A DNA stretch of 64,000 bases from an uncultured Muribaculaceae bacterium. GTDB lineage: Bacteria > Bacteroidota > Bacteroidia > Bacteroidales > Muribaculaceae. A program made the translations under genes and the position numbers. Numbering within the stretch: the first letter of the stretch is position 1; each line of letters starts with the position of its first letter. The notes below the pieces were generated by a model. The model saw nothing but the letters and a program-made list of their open reading frames with translations, was not told where the DNA came from and made no database searches. The stretch is from assembly GCA_910583795.1 (NCBI GenBank), contig CAJTZQ010000008.1:5536-69535 (forward strand), read 5' to 3'. Of the stretch, positions 54,142 through 62,962 are shown one piece after another.

Positions 54142-55797
54142 TCAGATCTCCTTGTCATGCTCAAGAAGCAATGTCATTGAAGGACGATCGCATATTTCGG
54201 AGGGTCCGAAATATTGGATAGGCCCGGGGTACTGATAGAGAGTGTTGAGTGCGAGAGTCTCACGCATAGACGCATATTTGAGATAAGGACGACCGTTAAG
54301 GTTTACGAGAGCCTTCTGTATAACCGGCTTCATGTGGCCATGACGACGTTCCATATTCATCATCATAGTGATAGGTATACCGCCTGCAATCCAGTTTTCA
54401 GTCTTATCTGTAAGATTGCGCACAGAGCTCATATAGCCGGTAAGACCTGCGTTGATAAGCATTGCCGCATTGAAACCAAGTGCATAAGTATAGTCCGCAT
54501 CAAAGTTTGTAGGATCGGCGCAACGTCCTTCATAACCGAAGAAGTGGTGCTGAGCGTTAAACTTGCCTGAATACTGTCCTTCTTCCGCCATCTCTTCAAG
54601 ACGCTTTGCAACCATCTGGCTAAGGAGGCTTTCTGTCTCGATGAGAGAAACCTGAACGTTTCCGTGGCTGTCACGATCAAGGCTTAGCTGAAGAGCGATA
54701 GTCTTGGGAAGAGACTTGTAGAGATCAGCATTCACGGGTGAGAGCATAGAATGAATCTTGCTGAGCTTCTCGTCTTCTGTAAGTCCTTCAAGAGCCTCAG
54801 AATTTGCAGCGAGAACGTCGTTGAGTTCTGCAATAAGATCCTTCATTGAAGGGATGAACTCGATAAGACCTTCCGGCACGAGAACAGTACCGAAGTTCCA
54901 TCCGAGTTTTGCACGCTCTGCAATAACATAGCAAAGATAATTTACGATGTTGTCGAGAGTCATGCGTTTTGCAAGCACCTCCTCAGAGATAAGGCAAACG
55001 TTTGGCTGAGTCTCAAGAGCACATTCAAGCGCAATATGAGAGGCAGAACGTCCCATAAGTTTGATGAAGTGATAGTATTTCTTTGCAGAGTTGCAGTCAC
55101 GCTGAATGTTGCCGATCACCTCGCTATAGACCTTGCAAGCAGTGTCGAAACCGAAAGATGTTTCAATCCATTTGTTCTTAAGGTCGCCGTCGATAGTTTT
55201 GGGGACACCGATCACCTGAACACCTGCATTGATATTCTTGTAATACTCTGCGAGGACAGCTGCATTAGTATTTGAATCGTCACCACCGATGATAACGAGA
55301 GCCTTAATATTGAGTTCTTTCAGTATTTTAAGACCCGCCTCGAATTGTTCAGGAGTCTCAAGTTTTGTTCTGCCTGAACCGATGATATCAAAACCGCCGG
55401 TGTTGCGGAAATCTTTGATATATCCGGCTGTAAGTTCCATATACTGATGGTTGATGAAGCCGGAAGGACCCATCAAAAAGCCATAGAGACGGCATTCTTT
55501 GTTAAGACGCTTGATACCATCGAAAATACCGCTCACTACATTATGTCCGCCGGGAGCCTGACCACCTGAAAGGATGATGCCGACATTGAATGGTTCTTCT
55601 ACGTGTTCAGCTTTGTCGCTTTCTTCGAACTGTACGATAGGAAGTCCGTAAGTGTGGGGGAAGAGTTTCTTGATTTCTTCCTGATCGGCAACCGACTGTG
55701 TAGCCTCGCCGATGTTAAGTTTCACCGGGCCCTGGAGGGCTTTGGGGAGCTTAGGCTGATATTCAGACCTAACTCTTTGAAGTGCACTCTTTTTCAT
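54142..55797 (-). CDS. pfp: Pyrophosphate-dependent 6-phosphofructokinase
   Basis: The 551-residue protein is of the long PFP type. It has ILSGGQAPGGHN near residue 76, GGDDSNTNA at 171-179 where the Asp after GGD marks pyrophosphate use, VPKTIDGDLKN (Lys200, the second PPi marker), and MGRSASHIALECAL. It catalyses the reversible phosphorylation of fructose 6-phosphate with pyrophosphate. The gene is monocistronic with its own promoter and terminator. Confidence 0.95.
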   Translation of the reverse strand: MKKSALQRVRSEYQPKLPKALQGPVKLNIGEATQSVADQEEIKKLFPHTYGLPIVQFEESDKAEHVEEPFNVGIILSGGQAPGGHNVVSGIFDGIKRLNKECRLYGFLMGPSGFINHQYMELTAGYIKDFRNTGGFDIIGSGRTKLETPEQFEAGLKILKELNIKALVIIGGDDSNTNAAVLAEYYKNINAGVQVIGVPKTIDGDLKNKWIETSFGFDTACKVYSEVIGNIQRDCNSAKKYYHFIKLMGRSASHIALECALETQPNVCLISEEVLAKRMTLDNIVNYLCYVIAERAKLGWNFGTVLVPEGLIEFIPSMKDLIAELNDVLAANSEALEGLTEDEKLSKIHSMLSPVNADLYKSLPKTIALQLSLDRDSHGNVQVSLIETESLLSQMVAKRLEEMAEEGQYSGKFNAQHHFFGYEGRCADPTNFDADYTYALGFNAAMLINAGLTGYMSSVRNLTDKTENWIAGGIPITMMMNMERRHGHMKPVIQKALVNLNGRPYLKYASMRETLALNTLYQYPGPIQYFGPSEICDRPSMTLLLEHDKEI

Positions 55798-55836
55798 TAG
55801 ATATTTTTACCTGATTTGATGTGATATATTTAGGCT

Positions 55837-55869
55837 ACAAAATTAATCAATTCAAATGAAAAATGCAAA
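55837..55869 (-). promoter_or_regulatory. Promoter of pfp
   Basis: TTTG, 20 bases, TAATTTTGT on the minus strand, about 40 bases upstream of ATG 55797. A second TATTTTTGC lies at 55865-55873. Confidence 0.65.
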
Positions 55870-55901
55870 AATACAATCAACTTTCCAATTCTTTGAACCC
55901 C

Positions 55902-55980
55902 ATAATTCCATCTTCACGGCTTCATATCTCGCTCACACTATAAGCCAATCATATGCACATTTATTTTTCGTAGGCACTTA
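55902..55980. repeat. 80-bp direct repeat, copy 1
   Basis: The block ATAATTCCATCTTCAC, then TTCATAT, GCTCAC, ATATGCACA and TTATTTTT recurs in the same orientation at 58863-58942 with about one difference per four to five bases. It lies between pfp and the flippase-like gene. Confidence 0.7.
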
Positions 55981-55992
55981 AAAATCATTCAT

Positions 55993-57084
55993 CTATTTAT
56001 TTCCATGTAGTCTTGATATGGTGCTTTTCAGCCATCCGGGGACAATCAAAGCTCCTATTATGAGGTAAACATAGTAGGAAATCACTCGCCAGAAAATTGC
56101 AAGAATCAACGCAAGCCCGGCAGTGGGAACAAGATCTCCATAATATTCGGAAAACAGCCACTCGCTAAGTCCGGACCCTCCCGGAGTTGGACTGATCATC
56201 AATACGACCCAGATTACAAACTGACGGGCGAATATAACCCATTGCCAGGGATCATCCTGACTGAGGAACCCAAGAAACAATGCATTTACTACAAGATAGC
56301 GGGAAGTCCATGATAAAGCGGTACCACCAAATACTTCAAGCCAAAAATGGAACGGCTTTGTACATAGTTCTTTTGAAGTCGCCACCATATTGTCCCCTAA
56401 AGCCACGGCAGATTCCTGCCATTTGCGCAACAATCTCCAACTGAACACCTTTCCTATAACTTTTCTTATCCACTCCGGTTTCCATATAATACCGGTGAAC
56501 AATATCAAAGTCCAAACAAACAGACATGCGTATACAAACCAGAATGTCAATTTGATGCCATGAGAAAACGATGCACCTCCAGATGCGAATATTTCATGAG
56601 CCGGCGTGAGAAAGACCACCAACGGGCATCCAATCACAAAAAACAATTCATCAAGAAACAATGTGGTCATCATCAAAGTTGTGGCACGTCCGAATTCTAT
56701 CCCCTGTGAATTAAGGAATACCATTCCCAAAGAACTTCCACCAACAGCCGAGGGGGTGATGCATGACGTGAACTCACAAAGGAAATCCACTTTGAAAGCA
56801 TGCGTCCATTTAAGTTCATGGTCAGTCAAGGCACGAAATCTCCAGCTCAATCCAAAATCGCGACCAAACATAAAAAGAAATGCCAATCCTATGCAAAACC
56901 AGGCGCGAGGTGTGAAATCAATGTGGTTCCAAACCTCTGCAAGATTTTCTTTCTTTGCATCTTCCCAAAACATATATGCCACAACACCGAGACCTATCGC
57001 AACAGGCAACAGCACTTTCCATATCGAAAATGTTTTTTTGTCAGGCGCAGCGGGTGACGGAGCGGAAGCCGGAGTTGTAGCCAT
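55993..57084 (-). CDS. Lysylphosphatidylglycerol synthase TM-region / UPF0104 flippase-like protein
   Basis: The 363-residue protein has about eight membrane segments and the family motifs FTSCITPSAVGGSSLGMVFL (about residues 110-130) and MISPTPGGSGLSEWLFSEYY (about 295-315). These match the membrane half of MprF and the UPF0104/AglD group, thought to flip lipids or lipid-linked sugars. It has no aminoacyl-transferase domain. A GT4 glycosyltransferase gene ends 32 bases upstream, so the two probably make and move the same glycolipid. Confidence 0.8.
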   Translation of the reverse strand: MATTPASAPSPAAPDKKTFSIWKVLLPVAIGLGVVAYMFWEDAKKENLAEVWNHIDFTPRAWFCIGLAFLFMFGRDFGLSWRFRALTDHELKWTHAFKVDFLCEFTSCITPSAVGGSSLGMVFLNSQGIEFGRATTLMMTTLFLDELFFVIGCPLVVFLTPAHEIFASGGASFSHGIKLTFWFVYACLFVWTLILFTGIIWKPEWIRKVIGKVFSWRLLRKWQESAVALGDNMVATSKELCTKPFHFWLEVFGGTALSWTSRYLVVNALFLGFLSQDDPWQWVIFARQFVIWVVLMISPTPGGSGLSEWLFSEYYGDLVPTAGLALILAIFWRVISYYVYLIIGALIVPGWLKSTISRLHGNK

Positions 57085-57116
57085 ATTTATCTAATATTTT
57101 GAGTTAATATAAATTC

Positions 57117-58310
57117 CTATTTTTTATAATTTCTGATAATCACCTCATAACGGTCAGCCACTTCCCCCACGACATCCTCCCAACTTCTGACAAGAGAATT
57201 GCGTGCTCCATTGGCAACTTCACGCAGGAGCTTCCTGTCTTTTGCTATCATCTCCACTTCATTCGCAAATGTAGCGGGATCGGAGAGAGTCAAAAAACCA
57301 TTGACCTTATCTACCACCACTTCAGATGCCGTGGAGCCTTCAACAAGCACCGAAGGAGTACCCATCGCGGCAGCCTCCCTAACGACAAGAGGAGCGTTAT
57401 CATAAAAAGACGGGAAAAGGAAAAGATCACTTGCCGCATAGAAGTCGCTCAACTTTGCACGGTCTTTAACCACACCATGCAAAGTGACATATCTTTCAAT
57501 ATCAAGCTTCTTGATCATTTCTTTCATTTCTTCGATTGCATATCCCGTCCCAATAAAGTTAAGATGAAAATCTATCTTTCCTTTTAATAATGCCGCTGAT
57601 TCGAGAATTGTTCGTATCCCTTTCTCCCAGATGTGCTGACCCACAAAAAGAAGCTCCAGAGTGTCCGGATGCATACCTAACCTTCTTTTGGCATCCTTTT
57701 TATAATCTTGAATTGATCCCGTTATATTTGAAACAAAGTCATTGCCGTTTTCCACAACTGTAAGTTTACCCTTATATCCATACTCCCTTACAGTTTCTTC
57801 AACCTGAGCCTGGGGAATCCACACTTCATCACATGCGTTAAAGAAGTTGAGAATCCTCTTCATGATAATCGGCACACACCATGGCATGTGTTGAAATGAA
57901 TGCTCAAGGTCTGCACGATATTTTGAATGAAATGTACCGATCAACGGAATATTCTGACGTTTCTTTACATAGACAGCAAGTCTGCCTGATGAGAAAGGAC
58001 AATGGGAGTGTAATAATTTGAAATCAGTATCTCTCAGGCGTTTCCAGATAAACGGGTCAAGTTTGGGATAACCATATCTGTAAGGTTTGCGAGACCTTAT
58101 CGGAAGAGAAAAAAAACGCATTACCGGAAAGGGATAATCATTGCTTTCAGGATTCCATGGAGTCACGACACAAGGATTGAGACCCTTCTTATCAAGCCAA
58201 TAGACGTAATTTTGCACAGCCAGAGTCACTCCATCGAGTATTGGAGGGAAACTGTCATTAAAGATACCATAAAGACCCTTATCTGCGGGATGTGAATAGA
58301 AATTTCTCAT
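57117..58310 (-). CDS. Family 4 glycosyltransferase
   Basis: The 397-residue protein has the GT-B fold of GT4 enzymes: an N-terminal part with YGIFNDSFPPILDGVTLAVQNYV, SHCPFSSGRLAVYV and the central FVGQHIWEKGIRTIL. The nucleotide-sugar site is PSFYDNAPLVVREAAAMGTPSVLVEG (about 305-330), including the E-x7-E-like pattern. N-terminal features recall enzymes that make diacylglycerol glycolipids. The acceptor is unknown. The promoter lies almost directly on the start codon, so the mRNA may be leaderless. Confidence 0.85.
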   Translation of the reverse strand: MRNFYSHPADKGLYGIFNDSFPPILDGVTLAVQNYVYWLDKKGLNPCVVTPWNPESNDYPFPVMRFFSLPIRSRKPYRYGYPKLDPFIWKRLRDTDFKLLHSHCPFSSGRLAVYVKKRQNIPLIGTFHSKYRADLEHSFQHMPWCVPIIMKRILNFFNACDEVWIPQAQVEETVREYGYKGKLTVVENGNDFVSNITGSIQDYKKDAKRRLGMHPDTLELLFVGQHIWEKGIRTILESAALLKGKIDFHLNFIGTGYAIEEMKEMIKKLDIERYVTLHGVVKDRAKLSDFYAASDLFLFPSFYDNAPLVVREAAAMGTPSVLVEGSTASEVVVDKVNGFLTLSDPATFANEVEMIAKDRKLLREVANGARNSLVRSWEDVVGEVADRYEVIIRNYKK

Positions 58311-58317
58311 TTAGGAT

Positions 58318-58349
58318 GCAAAATTATACCTTTCTTAACTTTTATCCAA
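58318..58349 (-). promoter_or_regulatory. Promoter of the glycosyltransferase-flippase pair
   Basis: TTG, 20 bases, TAATTTTGC on the minus strand; the -7 box ends eight bases before ATG 58310. Transcription would start at or within a few bases of the start codon. Confidence 0.65.
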
Positions 58350-58509
58350 TACTTATAACGCTTAATTCTCCCACATTTGTTAAAATTTTTATTAAAGCTT
58401 TTGCGGTTAAGGGGATACGGTTTAGAGTTGAGGGTTGAGAGTTGAGGGTTTAAGAATTATTTGAAATCATAAATATAGCCCTTAAGCCGCATAAGCGATA
58501 ATCGAAAGC

Positions 58510-58549
58510 AATAAAGAAGCTGCCGGTTCGCATCGACAGCTTCTTTATT
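58510..58549. terminator. Hairpin terminator, both directions
   Basis: AATAAAGAAGCTG and CAGCTTCTTTATT form a 13-bp stem with a 14-base loop. It lies downstream of the serpin remnant on the minus strand. The part 58420-58460 holds GGTTGAGAGTTGAGGG-type short repeats. Confidence 0.75.
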
Positions 58550-58639
58550 ATTATAGGCTAATTTATTATCTTAGGCTAAGCCAATTATAACTTTCCAATA
58601 TGATCGGTACTATCAGATCTTAAGTATAGAGAAAAATAA

Positions 58640-58792
58640 TCAAAACTTCGACACAGTTCCGGCAAATATTATTGAACCGGTTGAAGTTTCCCTTACAATA
58701 TATACGAAGGGATGATCAAGTGTCAGGTCTGCAGACTTTGGTATTGTGGTGTTGAGTAATTCAAAACCTGCATTAAATCGTGCTATTTTAAA
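58640..58792 (-). pseudogene. Serpin C-terminal remnant
   Basis: A 50-codon frame, open between two TGA codons, encodes the end of a serpin. The segment LTLDHPFVYIV fits the serpin signature pattern at every position, and GSIIFAGTV is the usual last strand. No start codon or earlier serpin domain is present upstream, so the body of the gene has been lost. The remaining C-terminus still has an intact stop and sits before a terminator hairpin. Confidence 0.75.
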
Positions 58793-58862
58793 TCACTTTT
58801 ATCACTTAACAGACATCGATAATCCCCAAACTCCTCAAAATTATATATCAGAACCGGAGATA

Positions 58863-58942
58863 ATAATTCCATCTTCACATCTTCATATTTTGCTTACGTC
58901 ATAGGCTATTAATATGCACAATTATTTTTTTGCTGATACTTA
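58863..58942. repeat. 80-bp direct repeat, copy 2
   Basis: See the copy at 55902-55980. This copy lies about 90 bases upstream of the DUF2264 gene. The rest of 58311-59029 contains a promoter, short repeats, a terminator and the serpin remnant. Confidence 0.7.
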
Positions 58943-59029
58943 CGAAACAATAAACTATAATATTTAGCAAAGCGACTTCGTTTTATTTCAAACCACCTAA
59001 AAACTTATAACCTAAACACCTACTTCATA

Positions 59030-61084
59030 ATGAGATTTAGAAAAACGTTATTATGGTCACTGATGGCTGCCGCATTGATTTCTGCGGGAACCACACCAAT
59101 TGCCGGAGCAAAACCGGGAATTTGTCACAAAGCCATGTCAAGTGACAACATATTCAGAGTCGAGAATCCCGATTATGTCAAGAGCCCATACAGCGGCATG
59201 ACACGTAAGCATTGGATCGAAGCGGCAAAATACTTGCTTGACGGAGCTTTCAGCTATATCCATTGCATGGACGACCCTATGTATTTCCCCAAACAGCTTG
59301 ACAAGACCTATCCCCATGACGAAAATGCCGCCAAGGTTGCAAAGCTTGAAGGGCTCGCAAGGACTCTGTTTGTAGCCGCCCCTTTACTCAAAGAGAATCC
59401 GGATTTGGAAATCAACGGGATAAAGGTTGCAGACTATTACCGACATCAGATGAAGAGCCTGACAAATCCCGATAGCAAGCACTACGTAGAACCGAAACCG
59501 GGAGGACCAACCCAGACACTGCTTGAGCTCGGATCATTATGCATATCCATGGGAGCCGCTCCGGAAGCGTTGTGGGACCCTATGACCAAAGAGGAAAAGG
59601 ACAATCTTGCGACATTGCTCAAAAATTACGGCGAAGGACCGACTATCAGTTCAAACTGGCAATTCTTCAATGTATTTATCCTCAGCTTCTTAAAAGACAA
59701 AGGCTATCAGATAGACGAGGCATATCTACAAGAAAAACTTAACAATCTATTGGCCCGATATCGTGGCGAAGGTTGGTATAACGACGTTCCCGCCTACGAC
59801 TATTACAGCATGTGGGCATTCCAAAGCTATGGTCCGCTGTGGGCAGAGCTATTTGGAAAGAAACAGTATCCGGAGTTAGCCGCCCGCTTCTTCAAAAACC
59901 AGGGAGACTTGATTGACAATTATCCCTATATGTTTGCTGAAGACGGCAGAATGAACATGTATGGGAGAAGTATTCCATATCGATTTGCTGCAGTTGCTCC
60001 GCTTCCATTAATAGAGTATGGCAATCATGAAAACGTCAACTACGGATGGCTACGCCGTATAGCGTCTGCCACCTTGCTACAATTCTTACAAAATCCGGAA
60101 TTTCTTGAGAACGGCGTCCCGACAATGGGTTACTATGGACCGTTTGCCCCCTGCGTACAGATTTATTCCTGCCGAGGGAGCGTCTATTGGTGCGGGAAGG
60201 CATTCCTTGGACTTCTTATGCCGGAGGACTCGCAATACTGGAGCGCGACGGAAAACAATGGTCCGTGGGACAATGAGCTTGCCAAAGGAAAGGCATACGA
60301 TAAATTTCAACCTGCAACGGGTCTTATGATCACCAACTATCCCAACAGCGGCTCATCAGAATTACGTTCATGGTGTCATGAGTCTGTGGCAAACGACTGG
60401 CAGAAATTCCGCAGCTCTGAAAATTACAATAAACTTGCCTACAACACCGCTTTTCCATGGATGGCAGACGGTACTGACGGCGAGATATCCATGAACTACG
60501 CCACCAAGAACGGTAAAGGTGAATGGGAAGTCCTCCGCCTTTATGATTTCAAGGATTACAAAGATGGCATATATCGCCGTGATGCCGTTCTTGAAACAGA
60601 CACTACCGTGCGCTATCAGCTTGCCGACATAACATTGCCCGACGGAATCCTGCGAATAGACCGTGTGACCACACCCGACACCACCGACATCCGTCTGGGT
60701 CACTACTCGCTCAAAAAGTGCTGCAAAGGATTCAGCAGCAGTGAGCGTGAGGTCGGAAAAAATAAGGTAAAAGCCACAATAGTAGGCAATGGGAACTATG
60801 AGCTTGCCATGATTCCCCTTTATGGATGGACTGAGCCGGCAGAAGTAATAACTCCTAAAGGGCTGCATCCGGAATCCAAAGAATGCATCCTCCCGGTTTT
60901 AGCAGCCGACAACTCCGGTAGCCGGATTTACGTCACTTTACAATTGTGGAAAAAGATTGGAGAAGACGGCAAGGGGTTCACAGACGCTGAGCTGCAACCG
61001 GTCAAGTCTATAAAAGTGTCTAACGATGGGAGGAAGGTCACAGTCAAGCTTACCGACAAGACTACCCGCACCGTGGAATTCTGA
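59030..61084 (+). CDS. Exported DUF2264 protein
   Basis: The 684-residue protein has a signal peptide (LMAAALISAGTTPIAGA) and a long alpha/alpha-toroid-like domain (about 50-420; YLLDGAFSYIHCMDDPMYFPKQ, WYNDVPAYDYYSMWAFQSYG, GRSIPYRFAAVAPLP) followed by a beta-sandwich, the layout of DUF2264 proteins. These resemble polysaccharide lyases and unsaturated-glycoside hydrolases, but activity has not been assigned to this group to my knowledge. It is monocistronic with no transporter or regulator next to it, so the substrate cannot be guessed. Confidence 0.82.
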   Translation: MRFRKTLLWSLMAAALISAGTTPIAGAKPGICHKAMSSDNIFRVENPDYVKSPYSGMTRKHWIEAAKYLLDGAFSYIHCMDDPMYFPKQLDKTYPHDENAAKVAKLEGLARTLFVAAPLLKENPDLEINGIKVADYYRHQMKSLTNPDSKHYVEPKPGGPTQTLLELGSLCISMGAAPEALWDPMTKEEKDNLATLLKNYGEGPTISSNWQFFNVFILSFLKDKGYQIDEAYLQEKLNNLLARYRGEGWYNDVPAYDYYSMWAFQSYGPLWAELFGKKQYPELAARFFKNQGDLIDNYPYMFAEDGRMNMYGRSIPYRFAAVAPLPLIEYGNHENVNYGWLRRIASATLLQFLQNPEFLENGVPTMGYYGPFAPCVQIYSCRGSVYWCGKAFLGLLMPEDSQYWSATENNGPWDNELAKGKAYDKFQPATGLMITNYPNSGSSELRSWCHESVANDWQKFRSSENYNKLAYNTAFPWMADGTDGEISMNYATKNGKGEWEVLRLYDFKDYKDGIYRRDAVLETDTTVRYQLADITLPDGILRIDRVTTPDTTDIRLGHYSLKKCCKGFSSSEREVGKNKVKATIVGNGNYELAMIPLYGWTEPAEVITPKGLHPESKECILPVLAADNSGSRIYVTLQLWKKIGEDGKGFTDAELQPVKSIKVSNDGRKVTVKLTDKTTRTVEF

Positions 61085-61106
61085 TACGCTGACCGGCATA
61101 ATTAAC

Positions 61107-61143
61107 AAAAAATCCTGTTTGATTAAATCAAACAGGATTTTTT
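61107..61143. terminator. Bidirectional terminator after DUF2264 gene and tRNA-Cys
   Basis: AAAAAATCCTGTTTGA pairs perfectly with TCAAACAGGATTTTTT around a five-base loop. Confidence 0.9.
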
Positions 61144-61145
61144 AG

Positions 61146-61216
61146 AGGTGCCAACCAGATTCGAACTGGTGTAAACGGTTTTGCAGACCGGTACCTAACC
61201 ACTCGGACATGGCACC
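61146..61216 (-). tRNA. tRNA-Cys (GCA)
   Basis: The minus strand folds into a full cloverleaf. The acceptor stem is GGTGCCA/TGGCACC, the anticodon loop CTGCAAA carries GCA, and the T loop is TTCGAAT. The CCA end is not encoded. Confidence 0.95.
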
Positions 61217-61354
61217 TTATGTATTTGCGTAGCCTCTTTGGCTTTGCGAGTGCAAAATTAGGCATTTTTTTTTACTCAAACAAATTTTTTTATAAATTTT
61301 TATCTCATCTCGTTCAGTAAACTTCATAAGTAGCTCACTGTAAAAGACAAAAAT

Positions 61355-62506
61355 TTATTTAAAACGCGCATAAATCTCTATACCTTTTTGCTTGATTTCT
61401 TTAATCTGCCCCGCATTTTTAGGATCCACTCCATATTTTGACAAAGGTGGGACAACCACCTTTGTTCCCGGACGAATCCTGTCAGGATGACCTAAAATAT
61501 CCTTGTTTTCTTCATATATGATAGGCCAGAGATTGAAATTGCCATAATGTTCCTTTGCTATGGTAGTCAGATATCGAGTGGTTGTAACCGTGTCATAAAC
61601 CGGCTCATCAGAAACTTTGGTCGGAACATCATCGACAATCTCAGAATTATTGCGAACACTATCATTATTATCCAATAAAACTGAATCTTTTACGAAAGAT
61701 TTGAAAGAAGCTATAGAATCTACCGACATATCCTCTGTTTTGACCACTTCTGAAGTGGACTGTTCTGCGCTCTTCTCACCATTTGTCACTCCAAATGAAA
61801 ATCCCATCAGGTGACCGACAGCAAATACAATTCCACCGACTAACAAAGCGGTTATGAATCCCGCAGCAAATCCTTTTGTAAATTTATGGCGATTCTCCCC
61901 AGGCAGATCTTCAGTGTCATTCCGGCTATCATCAGCCTGCAAACTGTCAGAATAAGCTTCTGCAGATGCCTCATCCTCAACCGCCTCCTGATCAGAGTCT
62001 TTCTTAAGTTCAGAGACTGGCACCACAAGATCAGGAATGACATTACTTTCAGAGTCTTGGATTTCAACTTCCTGTTCTAATCCATTCTTCTGTCCAGATT
62101 CCTCGTCAGATTCTTCATATATCAAAGAATCCGGCATAGAATCAGGCAGCTCTTCTTCCCCATCAAGGGAATCCGTAGGAAGTTCATCGGCTATTTCAAC
62201 GGCTTCAAATGCTTCAAATGGAAGGTTCACGCGTGATGCCAATTCTTTAGCGGCTACAAAAAGGACTTTGCTATGTCCCGGAATGACAGTTTCCTCCCCG
62301 TTTGACACGTTTACACTCTTACGCGGCTCAACATCCACTATCTTAAAGGTGCCAAAACCCTTGATTCTGACATTCTCACCTTTAACCAATTCTTCCTCCA
62401 CAATAGCAAACAACTCACGAAGGAAATCTTCGCACAGTTTCTTTTGTTTTCCGGTAGAAATGGCGAGCATCGCCGCCAATCTGGTCATAGTAATCTTATC
62501 GTTCAT
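61355..62506 (-). CDS. HU-family domain fused to membrane helix and LysM domain
   Basis: The 383-residue protein starts with an IHF/HU-like domain (about 1-95; MTRLAAMLAISTGKQKKLC, VRIKGFGTFKIVDVEPRKSVN, VPG-like IPGHSKVLFVAA). An acidic linker follows (about 105-205), then one membrane helix (about 213-235; GFAAGFITALLVGGIVFAVGHLMG), a Ser/Asp-rich linker and a C-terminal LysM-like domain (about 315-365; TTIAKEHYGNFNLWPIIYEEN, PGTKVVVPP). The N-terminus should be cytoplasmic and the LysM part periplasmic, linking DNA and peptidoglycan. It overlaps the preceding HU gene by 11 bases. The family is recognised in parts; the whole-protein function is inferred. Confidence 0.8.
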   Translation of the reverse strand: MNDKITMTRLAAMLAISTGKQKKLCEDFLRELFAIVEEELVKGENVRIKGFGTFKIVDVEPRKSVNVSNGEETVIPGHSKVLFVAAKELASRVNLPFEAFEAVEIADELPTDSLDGEEELPDSMPDSLIYEESDEESGQKNGLEQEVEIQDSESNVIPDLVVPVSELKKDSDQEAVEDEASAEAYSDSLQADDSRNDTEDLPGENRHKFTKGFAAGFITALLVGGIVFAVGHLMGFSFGVTNGEKSAEQSTSEVVKTEDMSVDSIASFKSFVKDSVLLDNNDSVRNNSEIVDDVPTKVSDEPVYDTVTTTRYLTTIAKEHYGNFNLWPIIYEENKDILGHPDRIRPGTKVVVPPLSKYGVDPKNAGQIKEIKQKGIEIYARFK

Positions 62507-62777
62507 TTCTGATCTTCTGTTTAAGCAATGCCGAAGGTTTGAAAGTCATTACAATTTTTGGAGGCACAAGCAAGCGTTTTCCTGATGCCGGATGCAAAGC
62601 CACCCTTTCGAGCCTCTTGCGTGGCTCAAAACTACCGAATGAAGGAATCGAAACACTGTCGAGCTGCGACCCGTTTTCTCCAATTGTCTGCGAAAGTCCC
62701 TCTATTAGAGAGATTACGGTGTCACGCGAAATATCGAGCCTTCTCGAAAGGCTATCTATTAATGTCTTATTGTCCAT
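62496..62777 (-). CDS. HU-family DNA-binding protein
   Basis: The 93-residue protein has the HU fold: helices MDNKTLIDSLSRRLDISRDTVISLIEGL, then VSIPSFGSFEPRKRLERVALHPASGKRLLVPPKIV with the beta-arm. The arm has LHPASGKRLLVPP where HU has the R-N-P-x-T-G pattern. ATG 62777 gives the normal start. It overlaps the HU-LysM gene downstream, so they are co-translated and might form heterodimers. Confidence 0.9.
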   Translation of the reverse strand: MDNKTLIDSLSRRLDISRDTVISLIEGLSQTIGENGSQLDSVSIPSFGSFEPRKRLERVALHPASGKRLLVPPKIVMTFKPSALLKQKIRNER

Positions 62778-62802
62778 AGACGGGATTTCTGCAAATTTCA
62801 AC

Positions 62803-62811
62803 AAAAGTAAT
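62803..62811 (-). promoter_or_regulatory. -7 box of the HU gene pair
   Basis: TACTTTTGT on the minus strand with a TTG 19 bases upstream; about 30 bases before ATG 62777. Confidence 0.55.
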
Positions 62812-62880
62812 AAAAAAAAGTCAAAACCCAACCCCAATAGTTTTATTTTTGCCTTAACATTCCTCTTTTTAAATAAAAGT

Positions 62881-62914
62881 TTTGATGCAGATGAAACTTT
62901 TTGATTACATTTGC
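62881..62914 (+). promoter_or_regulatory. Promoter of the TraB/GumN gene
   Basis: TTTG (62881-62884), 21 bases, TACATTTGC (62906-62914); about 50 bases before the start codon and divergent from the HU genes. Confidence 0.6.
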
Positions 62915-62962
62915 GACTTATTATTCAGAACAACATCTGAAACACAATAAACAATTTAAAAT

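Noticed and set aside
59030..61084. Polysaccharide utilisation locus around the DUF2264 protein
   Set aside because: There is no SusC/SusD pair, sensor or hydrolase next to it; the TonB receptor at 48.8 kb is too far away and unrelated by strand or spacing.
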